DNA of 18,947 nt from CAZKNJ01 sp964554185 (GTDB lineage: Bacteria > 4484-113): contig CAZKNJ010000039.1 of assembly GCA_964554185.1 (NCBI GenBank), forward strand, positions 1 to 18,947. Reading direction: 5' to 3'. Positions 1 to 6,647 of this stretch are shown piece by piece; position 1 is the stretch's first letter, and every line of letters starts with the position of its first letter. Under the pieces are notes generated by a model that was not told where the DNA came from, made no database searches, and saw only the letters and a list, made by a program, of their open reading frames with translations. The position numbers were made by a program, and so were the translations under genes.

Positions 1-843
1 CTACTTCCCCTGGTAGGGATTGCGCAGCACGCGGGCGCGCTGCACCGGCCAGTAGATGACCAGCGCCTCGCCCACCAGGTTCGCCTGCGGGACGAAGCCC
101 CAGATGTGCGAATCCCGGCTGCGGTTGCGGTTGTCGCCCAGCACGAAGTACTCCCCGTCCGGCACCGGCGTGGGCTCCATATCGTAGTGCGGCGACTCGG
201 CGATGTAGTCCTCGTGCAGCATCTCACCGTTCACCAGCACCTCGTCCATCCGGATTTCCACCACGTCCCCCGGCACGCCGATGACGCGCTTGATGTAATC
301 CACCTTGGGATCTTCGGGGTAGCGGAAGATGATGATGTCGCCGCGCTGGGGGTGGCGCAAGTTGAAAGTGTAGGAGAAGCGGTCGGCGATGACGCGGTCG
401 TTCTCATGCAGCGTGGGCTCCATGCTGCCGCTGGGAATGTAGAAGCTCGCCACCGCGAAGCTGCGGATGACCAGCGCAAACAAGATGGCGAAAAACAGCG
501 TGGGCACCAGGTCAAACGCCAGGTACTGGAAATAGTTCGCCGGCGAGAACTGCAGCGGCGCCTTCAGCCCCTCGGCGAGCAGGAAGCCGCTGCGGGGCAC
601 CCGTGGGGAGTAGATGCGGTATGACACCACGCCGCTTTCGTCCGCCTCAAAGCTCATCTCGCGCACCACCCGGTCGGGCGAGAAGCTGCCGGCGGTCAGG
701 CGGAAGTTCACCGGCTGGTGATCCGCCGGGTCAAGCAGCACGCGTACAACGCAGAAGCTGCGGCCATCGGCCTTGACGCGCTGGGAGTCAAACGTAACCT
801 GCTTGAAGCGGTCCGAGCGTACTTTCGCGATGGTGCGGCGCAT
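1..843 (-). CDS. lepB: Signal peptidase I
   Basis: Type I leader peptidase, the membrane Ser/Lys protease that removes Sec and Tat signal peptides on the outer face of the inner membrane. The 280-residue protein is complete, with stop TAG at positions 1-3. One strong membrane segment lies at about residues 108-130. It is followed by the catalytic box IPSGSMEPT (nucleophile Ser140), the general-base box YIKRVIGVPGD (Lys185) and the C-terminal family box GDNRNRSRDSHIWG. About 105 mostly polar residues precede the membrane segment, whereas most family members begin almost directly with it, so this is an N-terminal extension of unknown role. The ATG is preceded by AAGGGA and lies 6 nt after the rplS stop, so the two genes are co-transcribed. 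The order trmD-rplS-lepB is a common bacterial arrangement. Confidence 0.96.
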   Translation of the reverse strand: MRRTIAKVRSDRFKQVTFDSQRVKADGRSFCVVRVLLDPADHQPVNFRLTAGSFSPDRVVREMSFEADESGVVSYRIYSPRVPRSGFLLAEGLKAPLQFSPANYFQYLAFDLVPTLFFAILFALVIRSFAVASFYIPSGSMEPTLHENDRVIADRFSYTFNLRHPQRGDIIIFRYPEDPKVDYIKRVIGVPGDVVEIRMDEVLVNGEMLHEDYIAESPHYDMEPTPVPDGEYFVLGDNRNRSRDSHIWGFVPQANLVGEALVIYWPVQRARVLRNPYQGK

Positions 844-849
844 TATCCC

Positions 850-1287
850 TTACTGCTTGCGAAGCTCCTTGAGCCGCGTCGCCTTGCCCACACGGTCGCG
901 CAGGTAGTGCAGCTTCGCCCGGCGCGTCTTCGCCCGGCGGACAACCTCAATCTTGCTGATCTTGCGCGAGTGGAGGAACCAGGTCTTCTCCACGCCGACG
1001 CCGCTGGAGATCTTGCGCACGGTGAACTTCGAGCGGGAGCCGTCGCCGGTGACGCTGAGCACGGTGCCCTGGAAAATCTGCACGCGCTCGACCTTCACTT
1101 CGCCGCGCTCCATCTTGCCCTTGGCGGCGATGCGGTGGATCTTCTTGGTGCCCACTGCTTCGCCCTTTTTCTCTTCGTAGAAGTTGATATGCACGCGGAC
1201 GGTGTCGCCCGCCTTCAGGTCCGGCAGCTCGGCCGGATCCTTGAGCATTAGCTTTTCGTATTCGCCGATAAGTGGTTTTACGCCCAT
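850..1287 (-). CDS. rplS: 50S ribosomal protein L19 with internal insertion
   Basis: Large-subunit ribosomal protein that sits near the interface with the small subunit. Family signatures are clear: LKAGDTVRVH near the N-terminus, FTVRKISSGVGVEKTWFLHS in the middle, and VVRRAKTRRAKLHYLRDRVG at the end. At 145 residues it is longer than the usual 110-120. The excess is mostly an insertion of about 25 residues between the first strand (VHINFYEE) and the conserved RVQIFQGTVL strand; it is rich in Lys, Arg and Glu. The ATG is supported by GAGGA 7 nt upstream and by a good promoter just before it. The stop is 6 nt from lepB. Confidence 0.96.
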   Translation of the reverse strand: MGVKPLIGEYEKLMLKDPAELPDLKAGDTVRVHINFYEEKKGEAVGTKKIHRIAAKGKMERGEVKVERVQIFQGTVLSVTGDGSRSKFTVRKISSGVGVEKTWFLHSRKISKIEVVRRAKTRRAKLHYLRDRVGKATRLKELRKQ

Positions 1288-1310
1288 TTTCTTGTCCTCA
1301 GGGAACGGGT

Positions 1311-1338
1311 ATTATACCTCATTCCTCCGGGATGTCAT
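1311..1338 (-). promoter_or_regulatory. Promoter for rplS-lepB
   Basis: Reading the minus strand, ATGACA (1338-1333) and TATAAT (1316-1311) are 16 bp apart, a good sigma-70-type pair. It lies at the 3' end of trmD and gives rplS-lepB their own start. The predicted transcript starts near 1304 with a leader of about 17 nt that carries the ribosome binding site. Confidence 0.65.
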
Positions 1339-2050
1339 CCGGTTTCAGCCGCTTTCCGCCGGTGTGCCGCCGCCACAGGTCAGGACGGCGCTTGCGCGTG
1401 AGTTGTTCAGCCTGTTCCCGCCGCCATTTCTCAATCTCCGCGTGGTGGCCCGAGAGCAGCACCTCCGGCACCGCCATTCCCCGGAACTCCGCCGGGCGCG
1501 TGTAGTGCGGATGGTCCAGCAGCCCGCCGGCGAAGCTGTCCTGCGCCACGCTGCGCTCGTCGCCCACCACCTCCGGCACGAACCGCGCCACCGCGTCAAT
1601 CAGCACCATCGCCGCCAGCTCCCCGCCGGACAGCACATAATCGCCCACCGAGATTTCGTCGTCGGCGAAGGTGTCAATCACCCGCTGGTCAATCCCCTCG
1701 TAGCGCCCAACCAACAGGATGAGCTGCTCCTGCGCGGCCAGATCCTCGGCCACCTCCCAGTTGAGCAGCCGCCCGGTGGGCGTGAGGTGGATGAACCGCC
1801 GTTGCTCCTTCAGCGCGCCCTCGGCCGCCAGCGCGTCCATCGCCCGGAAGATGGGCTCGCACGTCATCACCATGCCCGGCCGCCCGCCGTAGGCCACGTC
1901 GTCCACGCTCTTGTGCCGCTCCTTGGTGTGCTCGCGCGGGTCCACCAGCTTATACGACACCTTGCCGGACTCCACCGCGCGCCGCAGGATGCCCCAGGAG
2001 AACACCTGCTGAACGAACTCCGGGAAAATGGTGATGACCACAAACTCCAC
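1319..2050 (-). CDS. trmD: tRNA (guanine-N1-)-methyltransferase
   Basis: Methylates G37 of tRNAs from S-adenosylmethionine, which prevents frameshifting. The 243-residue length is typical. Visible SPOUT/TrmD signatures are VVITIFPEF at the N-terminus, DDVAYGGRPGMVM, LLVGRYEGIDQRV (the trefoil-knot loop) and ISVGDYVLSGGELAAM. The C-terminal HPHYTRPAEFRGMAVPEVLLSG is also diagnostic. The start is GTG at 2050-2048. There is no normally spaced ribosome binding site, but a TACAAT box ends 6 nt before the GTG, which suggests a leaderless message. rplS follows and has its own promoter inside the trmD tail. rimM and rpsP, often upstream of trmD, are not adjacent here. Confidence 0.96.
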   Translation of the reverse strand: MEFVVITIFPEFVQQVFSWGILRRAVESGKVSYKLVDPREHTKERHKSVDDVAYGGRPGMVMTCEPIFRAMDALAAEGALKEQRRFIHLTPTGRLLNWEVAEDLAAQEQLILLVGRYEGIDQRVIDTFADDEISVGDYVLSGGELAAMVLIDAVARFVPEVVGDERSVAQDSFAGGLLDHPHYTRPAEFRGMAVPEVLLSGHHAEIEKWRREQAEQLTRKRRPDLWRRHTGGKRLKPDDIPEE

Positions 2051-2056
2051 CCGCCT

Positions 2057-2062
2057 ATTGTA
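2057..2062 (-). promoter_or_regulatory. -10 box of a leaderless trmD transcript
   Basis: TACAAT on the minus strand, with exactly 6 nt between it and the GTG start of trmD. That spacing puts transcription start on or next to the start codon. No convincing -35 box is visible. Confidence 0.5.
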
Positions 2063-2095
2063 GCGGATGGGACGTCGTCTCGCCCCCGACTGGCC

Positions 2096-3010
2096 CTAGC
2101 GGAACACCAGGCTCAACGTCTCCACCGGCGCATAGTCGTCGGTAAGCACCGGCAGCCCCCGCGTGTTGGGCTGCTGCGCCACCAGTTGCGACGCCACCCA
2201 CGCGACCGAAGTCGGCAGCTTCCCGTACTTCTGGTCCACCGCCGCGCCGCTGCTGCGCAGCGTGCTCACGCTGGGCGCTTCGCCCGCCGTGCAGAAGAAC
2301 ACGATGTTGCGCGAGCGCCGCGCCGGCGCCAGGTACACGCCGCCGAAGACCGATGACACCGTGCGGTGCATCACCCGCAGCGACACATTCCCCCAGTTCA
2401 GGTCCGGCCAGATGACGTTGTAGGCCATCACTCCGCCGGGGCTGAGGTGCGACTTCACTAGCGCAAAGAACTCCTTCGTCGCCAGGTGGAACGGCGCATA
2501 GTTGCCGTAGTAGTCGGCGAAGTAGGCGTCCACGATGATGGCGTCCCAGGTCTCGTTGCTGCCCGCGAGGAAGCGCCGCGCATCCTGGAGGGTGATAGCG
2601 TGCCGCCCGTCCTCGGGCACGGAGAAGTACTCCTTCGCCACTTTGGCCACGACCTGGTCAATCTCCACCGTGCGCAGGCTGACATCCGGGTAGCGGTCGT
2701 AAAACGCCTTCTGGGTGGAGCCCCCGCCCAGGCCCAGCATCAGCACGCGCTTGGCGCCGGGCTTAAACGCCAACGCCGCGTGGAACATCTCGGTGTACTC
2801 CAGCCCGCCCCGGTACGGGTCATTCGCCAGCATTTCCGACTGCGGCCAGCCGTTGAAATACAGCCCGCGCACGCCGTAGGCTTCCTCCACCGTGATATGG
2901 CTGTAAAGCGAGTCGCGTTCGTAGATGGTGCGCGCCAAGACCGGTGGTGCGAGCACAATGGACAGCGCGATCGCAGCTACGATTGTGATGGTTGTAGCGG
3001 CTTTTCTCAT
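2096..3010 (-). CDS. Spermidine synthase-like methyltransferase-fold protein with N-terminal signal/anchor
   Basis: A 304-residue protein with a hydrophobic N-terminus (residues 1-26, ending PPVLA) and then a SpeE-like Rossmann domain. Visible motifs are YERDSLYSHITV at the domain start, MLGLGGGSTQKAF (nucleotide-binding loop), VEIDQVVAKVA (acidic ribose-binding residue), DARRFL and WDAIIVDAYFADYYG. Genuine spermidine synthases carry GGGDGG and a D-S/T-x-D-P gate; here these read GGGSTQ and DAYFAD, so polyamine synthesis is doubtful. The start ATG has GGAGAGG in front. The upstream gene encodes a membrane domain that in many bacteria is fused to this one. Whether the N-terminus is cleaved or stays as an anchor cannot be told. 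It may be a periplasm-facing enzyme of unknown substrate. Confidence 0.82.
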   Translation of the reverse strand: MRKAATTITIVAAIALSIVLAPPVLARTIYERDSLYSHITVEEAYGVRGLYFNGWPQSEMLANDPYRGGLEYTEMFHAALAFKPGAKRVLMLGLGGGSTQKAFYDRYPDVSLRTVEIDQVVAKVAKEYFSVPEDGRHAITLQDARRFLAGSNETWDAIIVDAYFADYYGNYAPFHLATKEFFALVKSHLSPGGVMAYNVIWPDLNWGNVSLRVMHRTVSSVFGGVYLAPARRSRNIVFFCTAGEAPSVSTLRSSGAAVDQKYGKLPTSVAWVASQLVAQQPNTRGLPVLTDDYAPVETLSLVFR

Positions 3011-3028
3011 ATTCCTCTCCTTCCGCTG

Positions 3029-3034
3029 ATTATA
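3029..3034 (-). promoter_or_regulatory. -10 box for the spermidine synthase-like gene
   Basis: Perfect TATAAT on the minus strand, 18 nt before the ATG at 3010. It leaves room for a short leader with the ribosome binding site GGAGAGG at 3013-3019. It lies 12 nt past the stop of the upstream membrane gene. No good -35 box is seen. Confidence 0.5.
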
Positions 3035-3046
3035 CCGGATGCGCTG

Positions 3047-3619
3047 TCAGCGTGGGCGGATGACCACCACCGCCATGGCGACGGCCACCAGCAGACCGGC
3101 AGTGAGGTAGAGACTGGTACTGATCCTGAGCCCCATTATCAGCGCGGGCACTGCGAGCGTGCCGAGGATGCTGCCTATGGTAGAGATGGCGTAGATGCCG
3201 CCGGAGACCGAGCCGCTGCGCGCCACGTCGCGCAGTTCCAGGCGGATGGCGATGGGTGGGACGAAGGCGAGCACCGCCGAGGGCAGGCTGAAGGCAATGA
3301 ACGCCGCCACCACCGGTGCGGCCAATCCACCTAGCCGGGTCGCGCCCACTGCCGCTGCCACCGGCCGGGCCACTGCGGTGGACGCCGCAATCAGCAGCGC
3401 TCCCACCACGAGCGTCAGCGCCAGCGTCCACCGGCTGGGATAGCGGTCGGCGAGGTACCCGCCCACGAAGTATCCCACGGCCATCGCCGCGAGGAACACC
3501 GCGATGACCGCGCTGTACACTATCATGGAGCTGCCGAAGGTCGGTGTTAGCAGCCGCACGCCCATCAGCTCCAGGATGAGCAGCGCCGCGCCGGTGAAGA
3601 ATGCCGCGACCTTGACCAC
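3047..3619 (-). CDS. Membrane domain of fused MFS/spermidine synthase type, free-standing
   Basis: A 190-residue, strongly hydrophobic protein with about six predicted membrane helices. The opening (GAALLILELMGVRLLTPTFG, then AVFLAAMAVGYFVGGYLADR) is typical of the N-terminal membrane half of proteins annotated as fused MFS/spermidine synthase. Here the open reading frame stops after the helices (VVVIRPR-stop), and the synthase half is the next gene, 36 nt downstream. The pair therefore looks like one fusion protein split in two. The start is GTG at 3619-3617, followed by GTC AAG. A TAGAAT box lies 6 nt upstream and there is no ribosome binding site, again suggesting leaderless expression. 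The function of this membrane domain is not established. Confidence 0.78.
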   Translation of the reverse strand: MVKVAAFFTGAALLILELMGVRLLTPTFGSSMIVYSAVIAVFLAAMAVGYFVGGYLADRYPSRWTLALTLVVGALLIAASTAVARPVAAAVGATRLGGLAAPVVAAFIAFSLPSAVLAFVPPIAIRLELRDVARSGSVSGGIYAISTIGSILGTLAVPALIMGLRISTSLYLTAGLLVAVAMAVVVIRPR

Positions 3620-3625
3620 GCCATC

Positions 3626-3631
3626 ATTCTA
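3626..3631 (-). promoter_or_regulatory. -10 box of a leaderless membrane-gene transcript
   Basis: TAGAAT on the minus strand followed by exactly 6 nt and then the GTG start at 3619. It faces away from the HIT-gene -10 box, so a 47-nt divergent intergenic region holds both promoters. Confidence 0.5.
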
Positions 3632-3654
3632 CCTGAAGCCCCCGCGCCCCGCGC

Positions 3655-3660
3655 TATAAT
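3655..3660 (+). promoter_or_regulatory. -10 box of a leaderless HIT-gene transcript
   Basis: Perfect TATAAT, then 6 nt (CGTCTC), then the ATG at 3667. No ribosome binding site fits between, so the message should begin at the ATG. No good -35 box is visible. Confidence 0.6.
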
Positions 3661-3666
3661 CGTCTC

Positions 3667-4095
3667 ATGTCCGACTGCATCTTCTGCAAGATGGCCGCGG
3701 GCGAGATCCCGTGCAGCCAGGTCTACGAGGACGAAGCGGTGCTGGCCTTTATGGACCTCTGCCAGCCGGAGCGCGGCGCGGGCCACGTGCTAATCATCCC
3801 CAAGGAGCACGCCGAGGATATCCACACCCTCAGCCCCGAGCTGCTCAAGCTCACCTTCACCGTCGCCGGGCGCATCGCTACTGCGGTCAAATCCGCGCTA
3901 CAGCCTGACGGCATCCTGATGTGGCAGAGCAATGGCAAGGCCGCCGGGCAGGTCGTCCCCCACTTCCACCTCCACGTGATGGCGCAGTGGGAGGGTGACG
4001 GCTATGAGCTGTTCGGCGGCAAGTTCCCGCCGCAGGCCGAGCCGCCAGTTCTTTCGGAAGCCGCGGCCAGAATCAAGGGCGCGCTCGGCGGCTGA
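3667..4095 (+). CDS. HIT-family nucleotide hydrolase/transferase
   Basis: A 142-residue histidine-triad protein. The catalytic motif is VPHFHLHVM, in which the middle His of the triad is the usual nucleophile on nucleoside phosphoramidates or dinucleoside polyphosphates. The N-terminal CIFCKMAAGEIP carries the CxxC that, with a His, binds zinc in many bacterial HIT proteins. VLIIPKEHAEDI and MWQSNGKAAGQVVPH are further family segments. It is a cytosolic housekeeping enzyme whose exact substrate cannot be assigned. The start is the ATG immediately after the TATAAT box. Transcription diverges from the membrane/synthase pair, and a likely terminator lies downstream. Confidence 0.93.
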   Translation: MSDCIFCKMAAGEIPCSQVYEDEAVLAFMDLCQPERGAGHVLIIPKEHAEDIHTLSPELLKLTFTVAGRIATAVKSALQPDGILMWQSNGKAAGQVVPHFHLHVMAQWEGDGYELFGGKFPPQAEPPVLSEAAARIKGALGG

Positions 4096-4187
4096 AGGCT
4101 GAACCGCCTTGCTGCTCGCGGGCTAACCGGGAACGCGATGCGGCGCGCCGCCGGCAAAGCCCGTCCGCGCAAAAACGCGCACGAACC

Positions 4188-4211
4188 CGCGGCAGCGCGC
4201 CGCGTGTTTTC
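4188..4211 (+). terminator. Probable intrinsic terminator after the HIT gene
   Basis: Perfect 6-bp GC stem CGCGGC/GCCGCG (4188-4193 with 4199-4204) with a 5-nt loop, followed by TGTTTTC. The U-tract is short. An adjacent hairpin GCTAGG/CCTAGC (4218-4234) overlaps the stop of the convergent 65-residue gene. The rest of 4096-4229 holds no gene I can support. Confidence 0.5.
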
Positions 4212-4229
4212 GGTGCAGCTAGGGTGAGC

Positions 4230-4427
4230 CTAGCCCTTCTTCAGGATGGGCAGGCCCGTGCGCTGGTTCTCCACCACCAGGTAACCCTCTGGCAGGCTGT
4301 CAATCGCGCCCGCCTTCGCCTCCTTGGCGAAGTAATAGATGACCTGCTTGCGGCCGCCCTTCAGCGTCACTTCCTTGCTGTGCAGAAAGTAAGTCGTGCC
4401 TCTTGAATTCGTGTGGCTGTATGCCAT
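4230..4427 (-). CDS. Conserved small protein of unknown function
   Basis: A 65-residue soluble protein beginning MAYSHTNSRGTTYFLHSKEV, with a middle segment GGRKQVIYYFAKEAKAGAID and a C-terminal GYLVVENQRTGLPILKK. I recognise the general pattern as a small conserved protein found in diverse bacteria with no assigned role. It has no Cys, membrane segment or signal peptide, and it is basic and aromatic-rich. The ATG has a strong ribosome binding site, GGAGGAAGG, 6 nt upstream. A sigma-70-like promoter about 100 nt upstream gives it a leader of roughly 90 nt. Confidence 0.85.
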   Translation of the reverse strand: MAYSHTNSRGTTYFLHSKEVTLKGGRKQVIYYFAKEAKAGAIDSLPEGYLVVENQRTGLPILKKG

Positions 4428-4526
4428 TTGCCTTCCTCCGAATGATTTCGTTCACATCCGGTGGAGAGCTTCCCGGCACAGCCTCACGCAGGCGCCGGTG
4501 CTGAGCTCCCTTCCGGTTGCCCGTAG

Positions 4527-4555
4527 ATTGTGCAGGATAACCGGCGATTTGGCAA
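4527..4555 (-). promoter_or_regulatory. Candidate promoter for the 65-residue protein gene
   Basis: Minus strand TTGCCA (4555-4550) and CACAAT (4532-4527) with an exact 17-bp spacer. The predicted start is near 4520, giving a leader of about 93 nt. Confidence 0.4.
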
Positions 4556-4635
4556 GTGGGGCGGTATTTCCTCCCTGAAAAGAGCGTTTTACGCTACCAT
4601 CTAGCGCCGCCACACGCGGATTCCTGGAGGAACCG

Positions 4636-4764
4636 ATGAACCGCACCGAACTCGCCGTTTCGCACTTCAATCAGGGCTACAGCTGCTCGCAGTCCGTCTG
4701 CGCCGCGGACGCCGGCACCCTGCTGGACGAGCTGCTGGAACTGGCGCCCAAGCCTTCTACTTGA
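4636..4764 (+). pseudogene. Truncated C_GCAxxG_C_C family redox protein (N-terminal remnant)
   Basis: The ATG at 4636 has a clean ribosome binding site (GGAGG at 4626-4630) and encodes 42 residues to TGA at 4762-4764. The first 24 residues contain FNQGYSCSQSVCAA, the N-terminal signature of the C_GCAxxG_C_C putative redox family, whose members usually run about 110-160 residues. The glycine-rich GCAxxG block and later cysteines are missing. After Ala24 the sequence no longer resembles the family and runs into the 3' end of the convergent TPR lipoprotein gene, overlapping it by 8 bp. I read this as a gene cut by a deletion or rearrangement, or by an assembly join. No continuation is found in the other two frames. 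Confidence 0.72.
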
Positions 4765-6073
4765 TGGATTGCAGCGCCTTCAACTTCCGCGCCGCCGCCT
4801 TGTATTCCGGGTCGTCCGGTTCGCGCATCTCCAGCACCGCCTTCAGGTGCTTGGCCGCAGCCAGGTTGTCCTGCTGCCTGAGTGCGATGTCCGCCAGCGC
4901 AAAATGCGGCGCGGCAAAACTCTGGTCCAGCTTCAGCGCCTGGTTGAACTCCTCGGTCGCGGCTTTGATATTCTTGCTGAAGTACTGCGCTGCCCCCAGC
5001 ATGAAATGCACCCGAGCCGATTCCGGCGCCGCCTCCACCGCCTTCTGCGCGGTCTTCAGCGCCGGGCTGGTGGTCTGCGCATCGCCCCACCGGGCGTCAT
5101 TGAGCAGCGCCCCGGCGAGCAGCCACGAGGTGAACGCATTCGGCTTCTGCTCCTGGATGTAACGCAGCATCTTCACGCGCTTGAGCCACTCATCAGGCTC
5201 CATGTCCTTCGGCTTGTGGATGTACCCGGCCGGCGTAATCAGCCCCTTGGCCGTGCGCAGCAGCTCGTCATCATCCTCGTAGCCCGCGAGCCCCAGTTTC
5301 TGGAGTTCCTTCGGTTCCGCTGGCAGCTCCTTCACCAGCTCGTCCGGCGGCATCATGTGCTCAAAGCGCAGGTCGGCGAAGGTGAGCGGCTTACCCTCTT
5401 CCAGGCTGCGCAACACGTCGTCGTCGCGCCCGCCGCTGAGTACATCGTCGTCACGCCCGCCTTTCATCACGTCATCATCCCGGCCGCCTTTCATCACATC
5501 ATCGTCCCGGCCGCCGGTCAGCGGCTCCAGGTGCGGTGGACGCCGTTTGCCCTCAACGAGCGACATCGCCGTCTTGAACGCATCCTTGGCCTCAGCCTCC
5601 ATCCCGGCGGATTCGAGGATGAACCCCAGGTGGTCGTGCGCCCAGGCGGACTTCGGCGCGAGTTTCACCGCCTCCCGTGCGGCCTCCAGCGCCTCCGCCG
5701 AGCCTTTCTTGATTGAGTTGCGCACGCCGGCCAGCAACCAGTAGCCGAAAGCCGTTGGAGCGTCCTTCAGCTTCTCCTCCAACTTCGCGCTGTAGCTCAT
5801 CCACTCATCTTCGGAAACTTCTTCCGCGCCCCGGAAAGCCCCGCGCGTGGTCAGCACCGCGCTGGCAATCTCGTCCAACTCCGGATCGTCGCTGCCCCCG
5901 ATGTCCATATCGCCCGGCTTGACCGGCGAATCGGCCTCCGCCTGCATCGCCTTGTGGCCAGGCCCCCGCTCAACCGCGGGCCCTTCATCTTCGGTTTGCG
6001 GCAGGCAACCCGCCGATGCTGCCAGCAGCAGCGCCAGTGCCATAGCCGCCCATAATGTCTTTAGGCTTATCAA
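4757..6073 (-). CDS. TPR lipoprotein with RTX-like nonapeptide repeats
   Basis: A 438-residue exported lipoprotein. I start it at TTG (6073-6071), preceded by GGGAGGTGG, which yields a signal peptide MISLKTLWAAMALALLLAAS with lipobox ASAGC (Cys23); longer in-frame starts would bury the signal. An acidic linker follows. TPR-like helices lie at about residues 95-175, then four GGRDDDV(M/L)x nonapeptides at 187-222, then a second helical block at about 305-425. The two helical blocks resemble each other (an E/PDEW motif, then YWLLAG or SWLLAG, then a TPR), suggesting internal duplication. TPRs scaffold protein complexes; the Asp repeats may bind Ca2+. No enzyme domain is seen. It probably sits in the periplasm or at the outer membrane. 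Confidence 0.82.
   Translation of the reverse strand: MISLKTLWAAMALALLLAASAGCLPQTEDEGPAVERGPGHKAMQAEADSPVKPGDMDIGGSDDPELDEIASAVLTTRGAFRGAEEVSEDEWMSYSAKLEEKLKDAPTAFGYWLLAGVRNSIKKGSAEALEAAREAVKLAPKSAWAHDHLGFILESAGMEAEAKDAFKTAMSLVEGKRRPPHLEPLTGGRDDDVMKGGRDDDVMKGGRDDDVLSGGRDDDVLRSLEEGKPLTFADLRFEHMMPPDELVKELPAEPKELQKLGLAGYEDDDELLRTAKGLITPAGYIHKPKDMEPDEWLKRVKMLRYIQEQKPNAFTSWLLAGALLNDARWGDAQTTSPALKTAQKAVEAAPESARVHFMLGAAQYFSKNIKAATEEFNQALKLDQSFAAPHFALADIALRQQDNLAAAKHLKAVLEMREPDDPEYKAAARKLKALQSIK
5408..5515 (-). repeat. Four tandem 27-bp repeats encoding GGRDDDV(M/L)x
   Basis: Four exact-length 27-bp units (5515-5489, 5488-5462, 5461-5435, 5434-5408) encode GGRDDDVMK, GGRDDDVMK, GGRDDDVLS and GGRDDDVLR. 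Synonymous third-base differences between units argue for maintained protein sequence and not a very recent slippage array. The nonapeptide matches the RTX calcium-binding pattern GGxGxDxUx in length, the leading GG, Asp6 and the hydrophobic eighth residue, but has Asp in place of Gly4. Confidence 0.9.
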
Positions 6074-6074
6074 A

Positions 6075-6178
6075 CCATCCACCTCCCGGAAGCAGCGTTC
6101 CGTCTTGATTCCGCTGTCCCCTGTGGCTTTATTATAACCTCGCGCGAGCTTCGGCGCACGGCCGACGCGAGCCATTCA
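6075..6178 (-). promoter_or_regulatory. Promoter/leader of the TPR lipoprotein gene (copy 1 of a duplicated leader)
   Basis: Contains TATAAT (6136-6131, minus) and a leader of roughly 50 nt with GGGAGGTGG before the TTG start. A 21-nt block (6075-6095) and an 11-nt block (6168-6178) at the two ends are identical to those at 6924-6944 and 7017-7027, at the same overall spacing of 104 nt. Confidence 0.65.
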
Positions 6179-6198
6179 CTGGCGGTTACACGGACTGC

Positions 6199-6647
6199 CT
6201 ACAGCGCATCAGTCTGCTTGCACCTTCCCAATGCGCGCACCAGCAGATGCGAAACCGCCGGCGTTAAACGCAACAACCTGAATTCTGGTCGCGCAAGTTC
6301 CTCAAGCTCGTGGCTATACTCCAGCAAGAACCGCGCCAGATAGTCCGAGGCTTCCGCATCATCCAGCATCCCTTCCTGTCGGTTTTCCGGCGTCAGCTTG
6401 AGCACGCTGACAACCGCCGCTGCCACCCTCCACCTGGGCGCGTCAATCGAGACGACCGAGCCGTCGTCAGCTAGCACTACCTTGCAGTAGCTCCACTTCT
6501 CCGGAGCAAACGGCTCATAGTCTGTGAATCCACGTTCCTTCAGCGCAGCCATTCCAGTAAAAACCCATTCTGGATTGTCATCGGGAGACGCTCCATCCAG
6601 CAGATTCAAGCCCTCACCTTCCCCCATTCGCGCCAGACGCACCAGAG
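6199..6647 (-). CDS. C-terminal part of an uncharacterised protein, open into the assembly gap
   Basis: An open frame of about 149 residues runs from the assembly gap to TAG at 6201-6199, with no stop before the gap. Its true start is therefore probably in the missing sequence or beyond it. Visible segments include NPEWVFTGMAALKERGFTDY, APEKWSYCKVVLADDGSVVS and a helical, leucine-rich C-terminus. I do not recognise the family. It may be the C-terminus of the exported protein that begins at 6923. With the literal 100 N the two frames do not match, but a 100-N spacer says nothing about real length. GC content is visibly lower than in the flanking housekeeping genes. Confidence 0.6.

Noticed and set aside
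4762..4764. TGA of the C_GCAxxG_C_C remnant as another selenocysteine codon
   Set aside because: The sequence after it in that frame is the antisense of the TPR gene and does not resemble the redox family; similarity is already lost about 20 codons earlier.
5408..5515. CRISPR or non-coding tandem repeat
   Set aside because: The 27-bp units are in frame, contiguous without spacers, and differ mainly at synonymous sites, so they are protein repeats.
6074..6175. Longer N-terminus for the TPR lipoprotein, from position 6175
   Set aside because: The extra 34 residues span the TATAAT box and the ribosome binding site and would bury the lipoprotein signal peptide.
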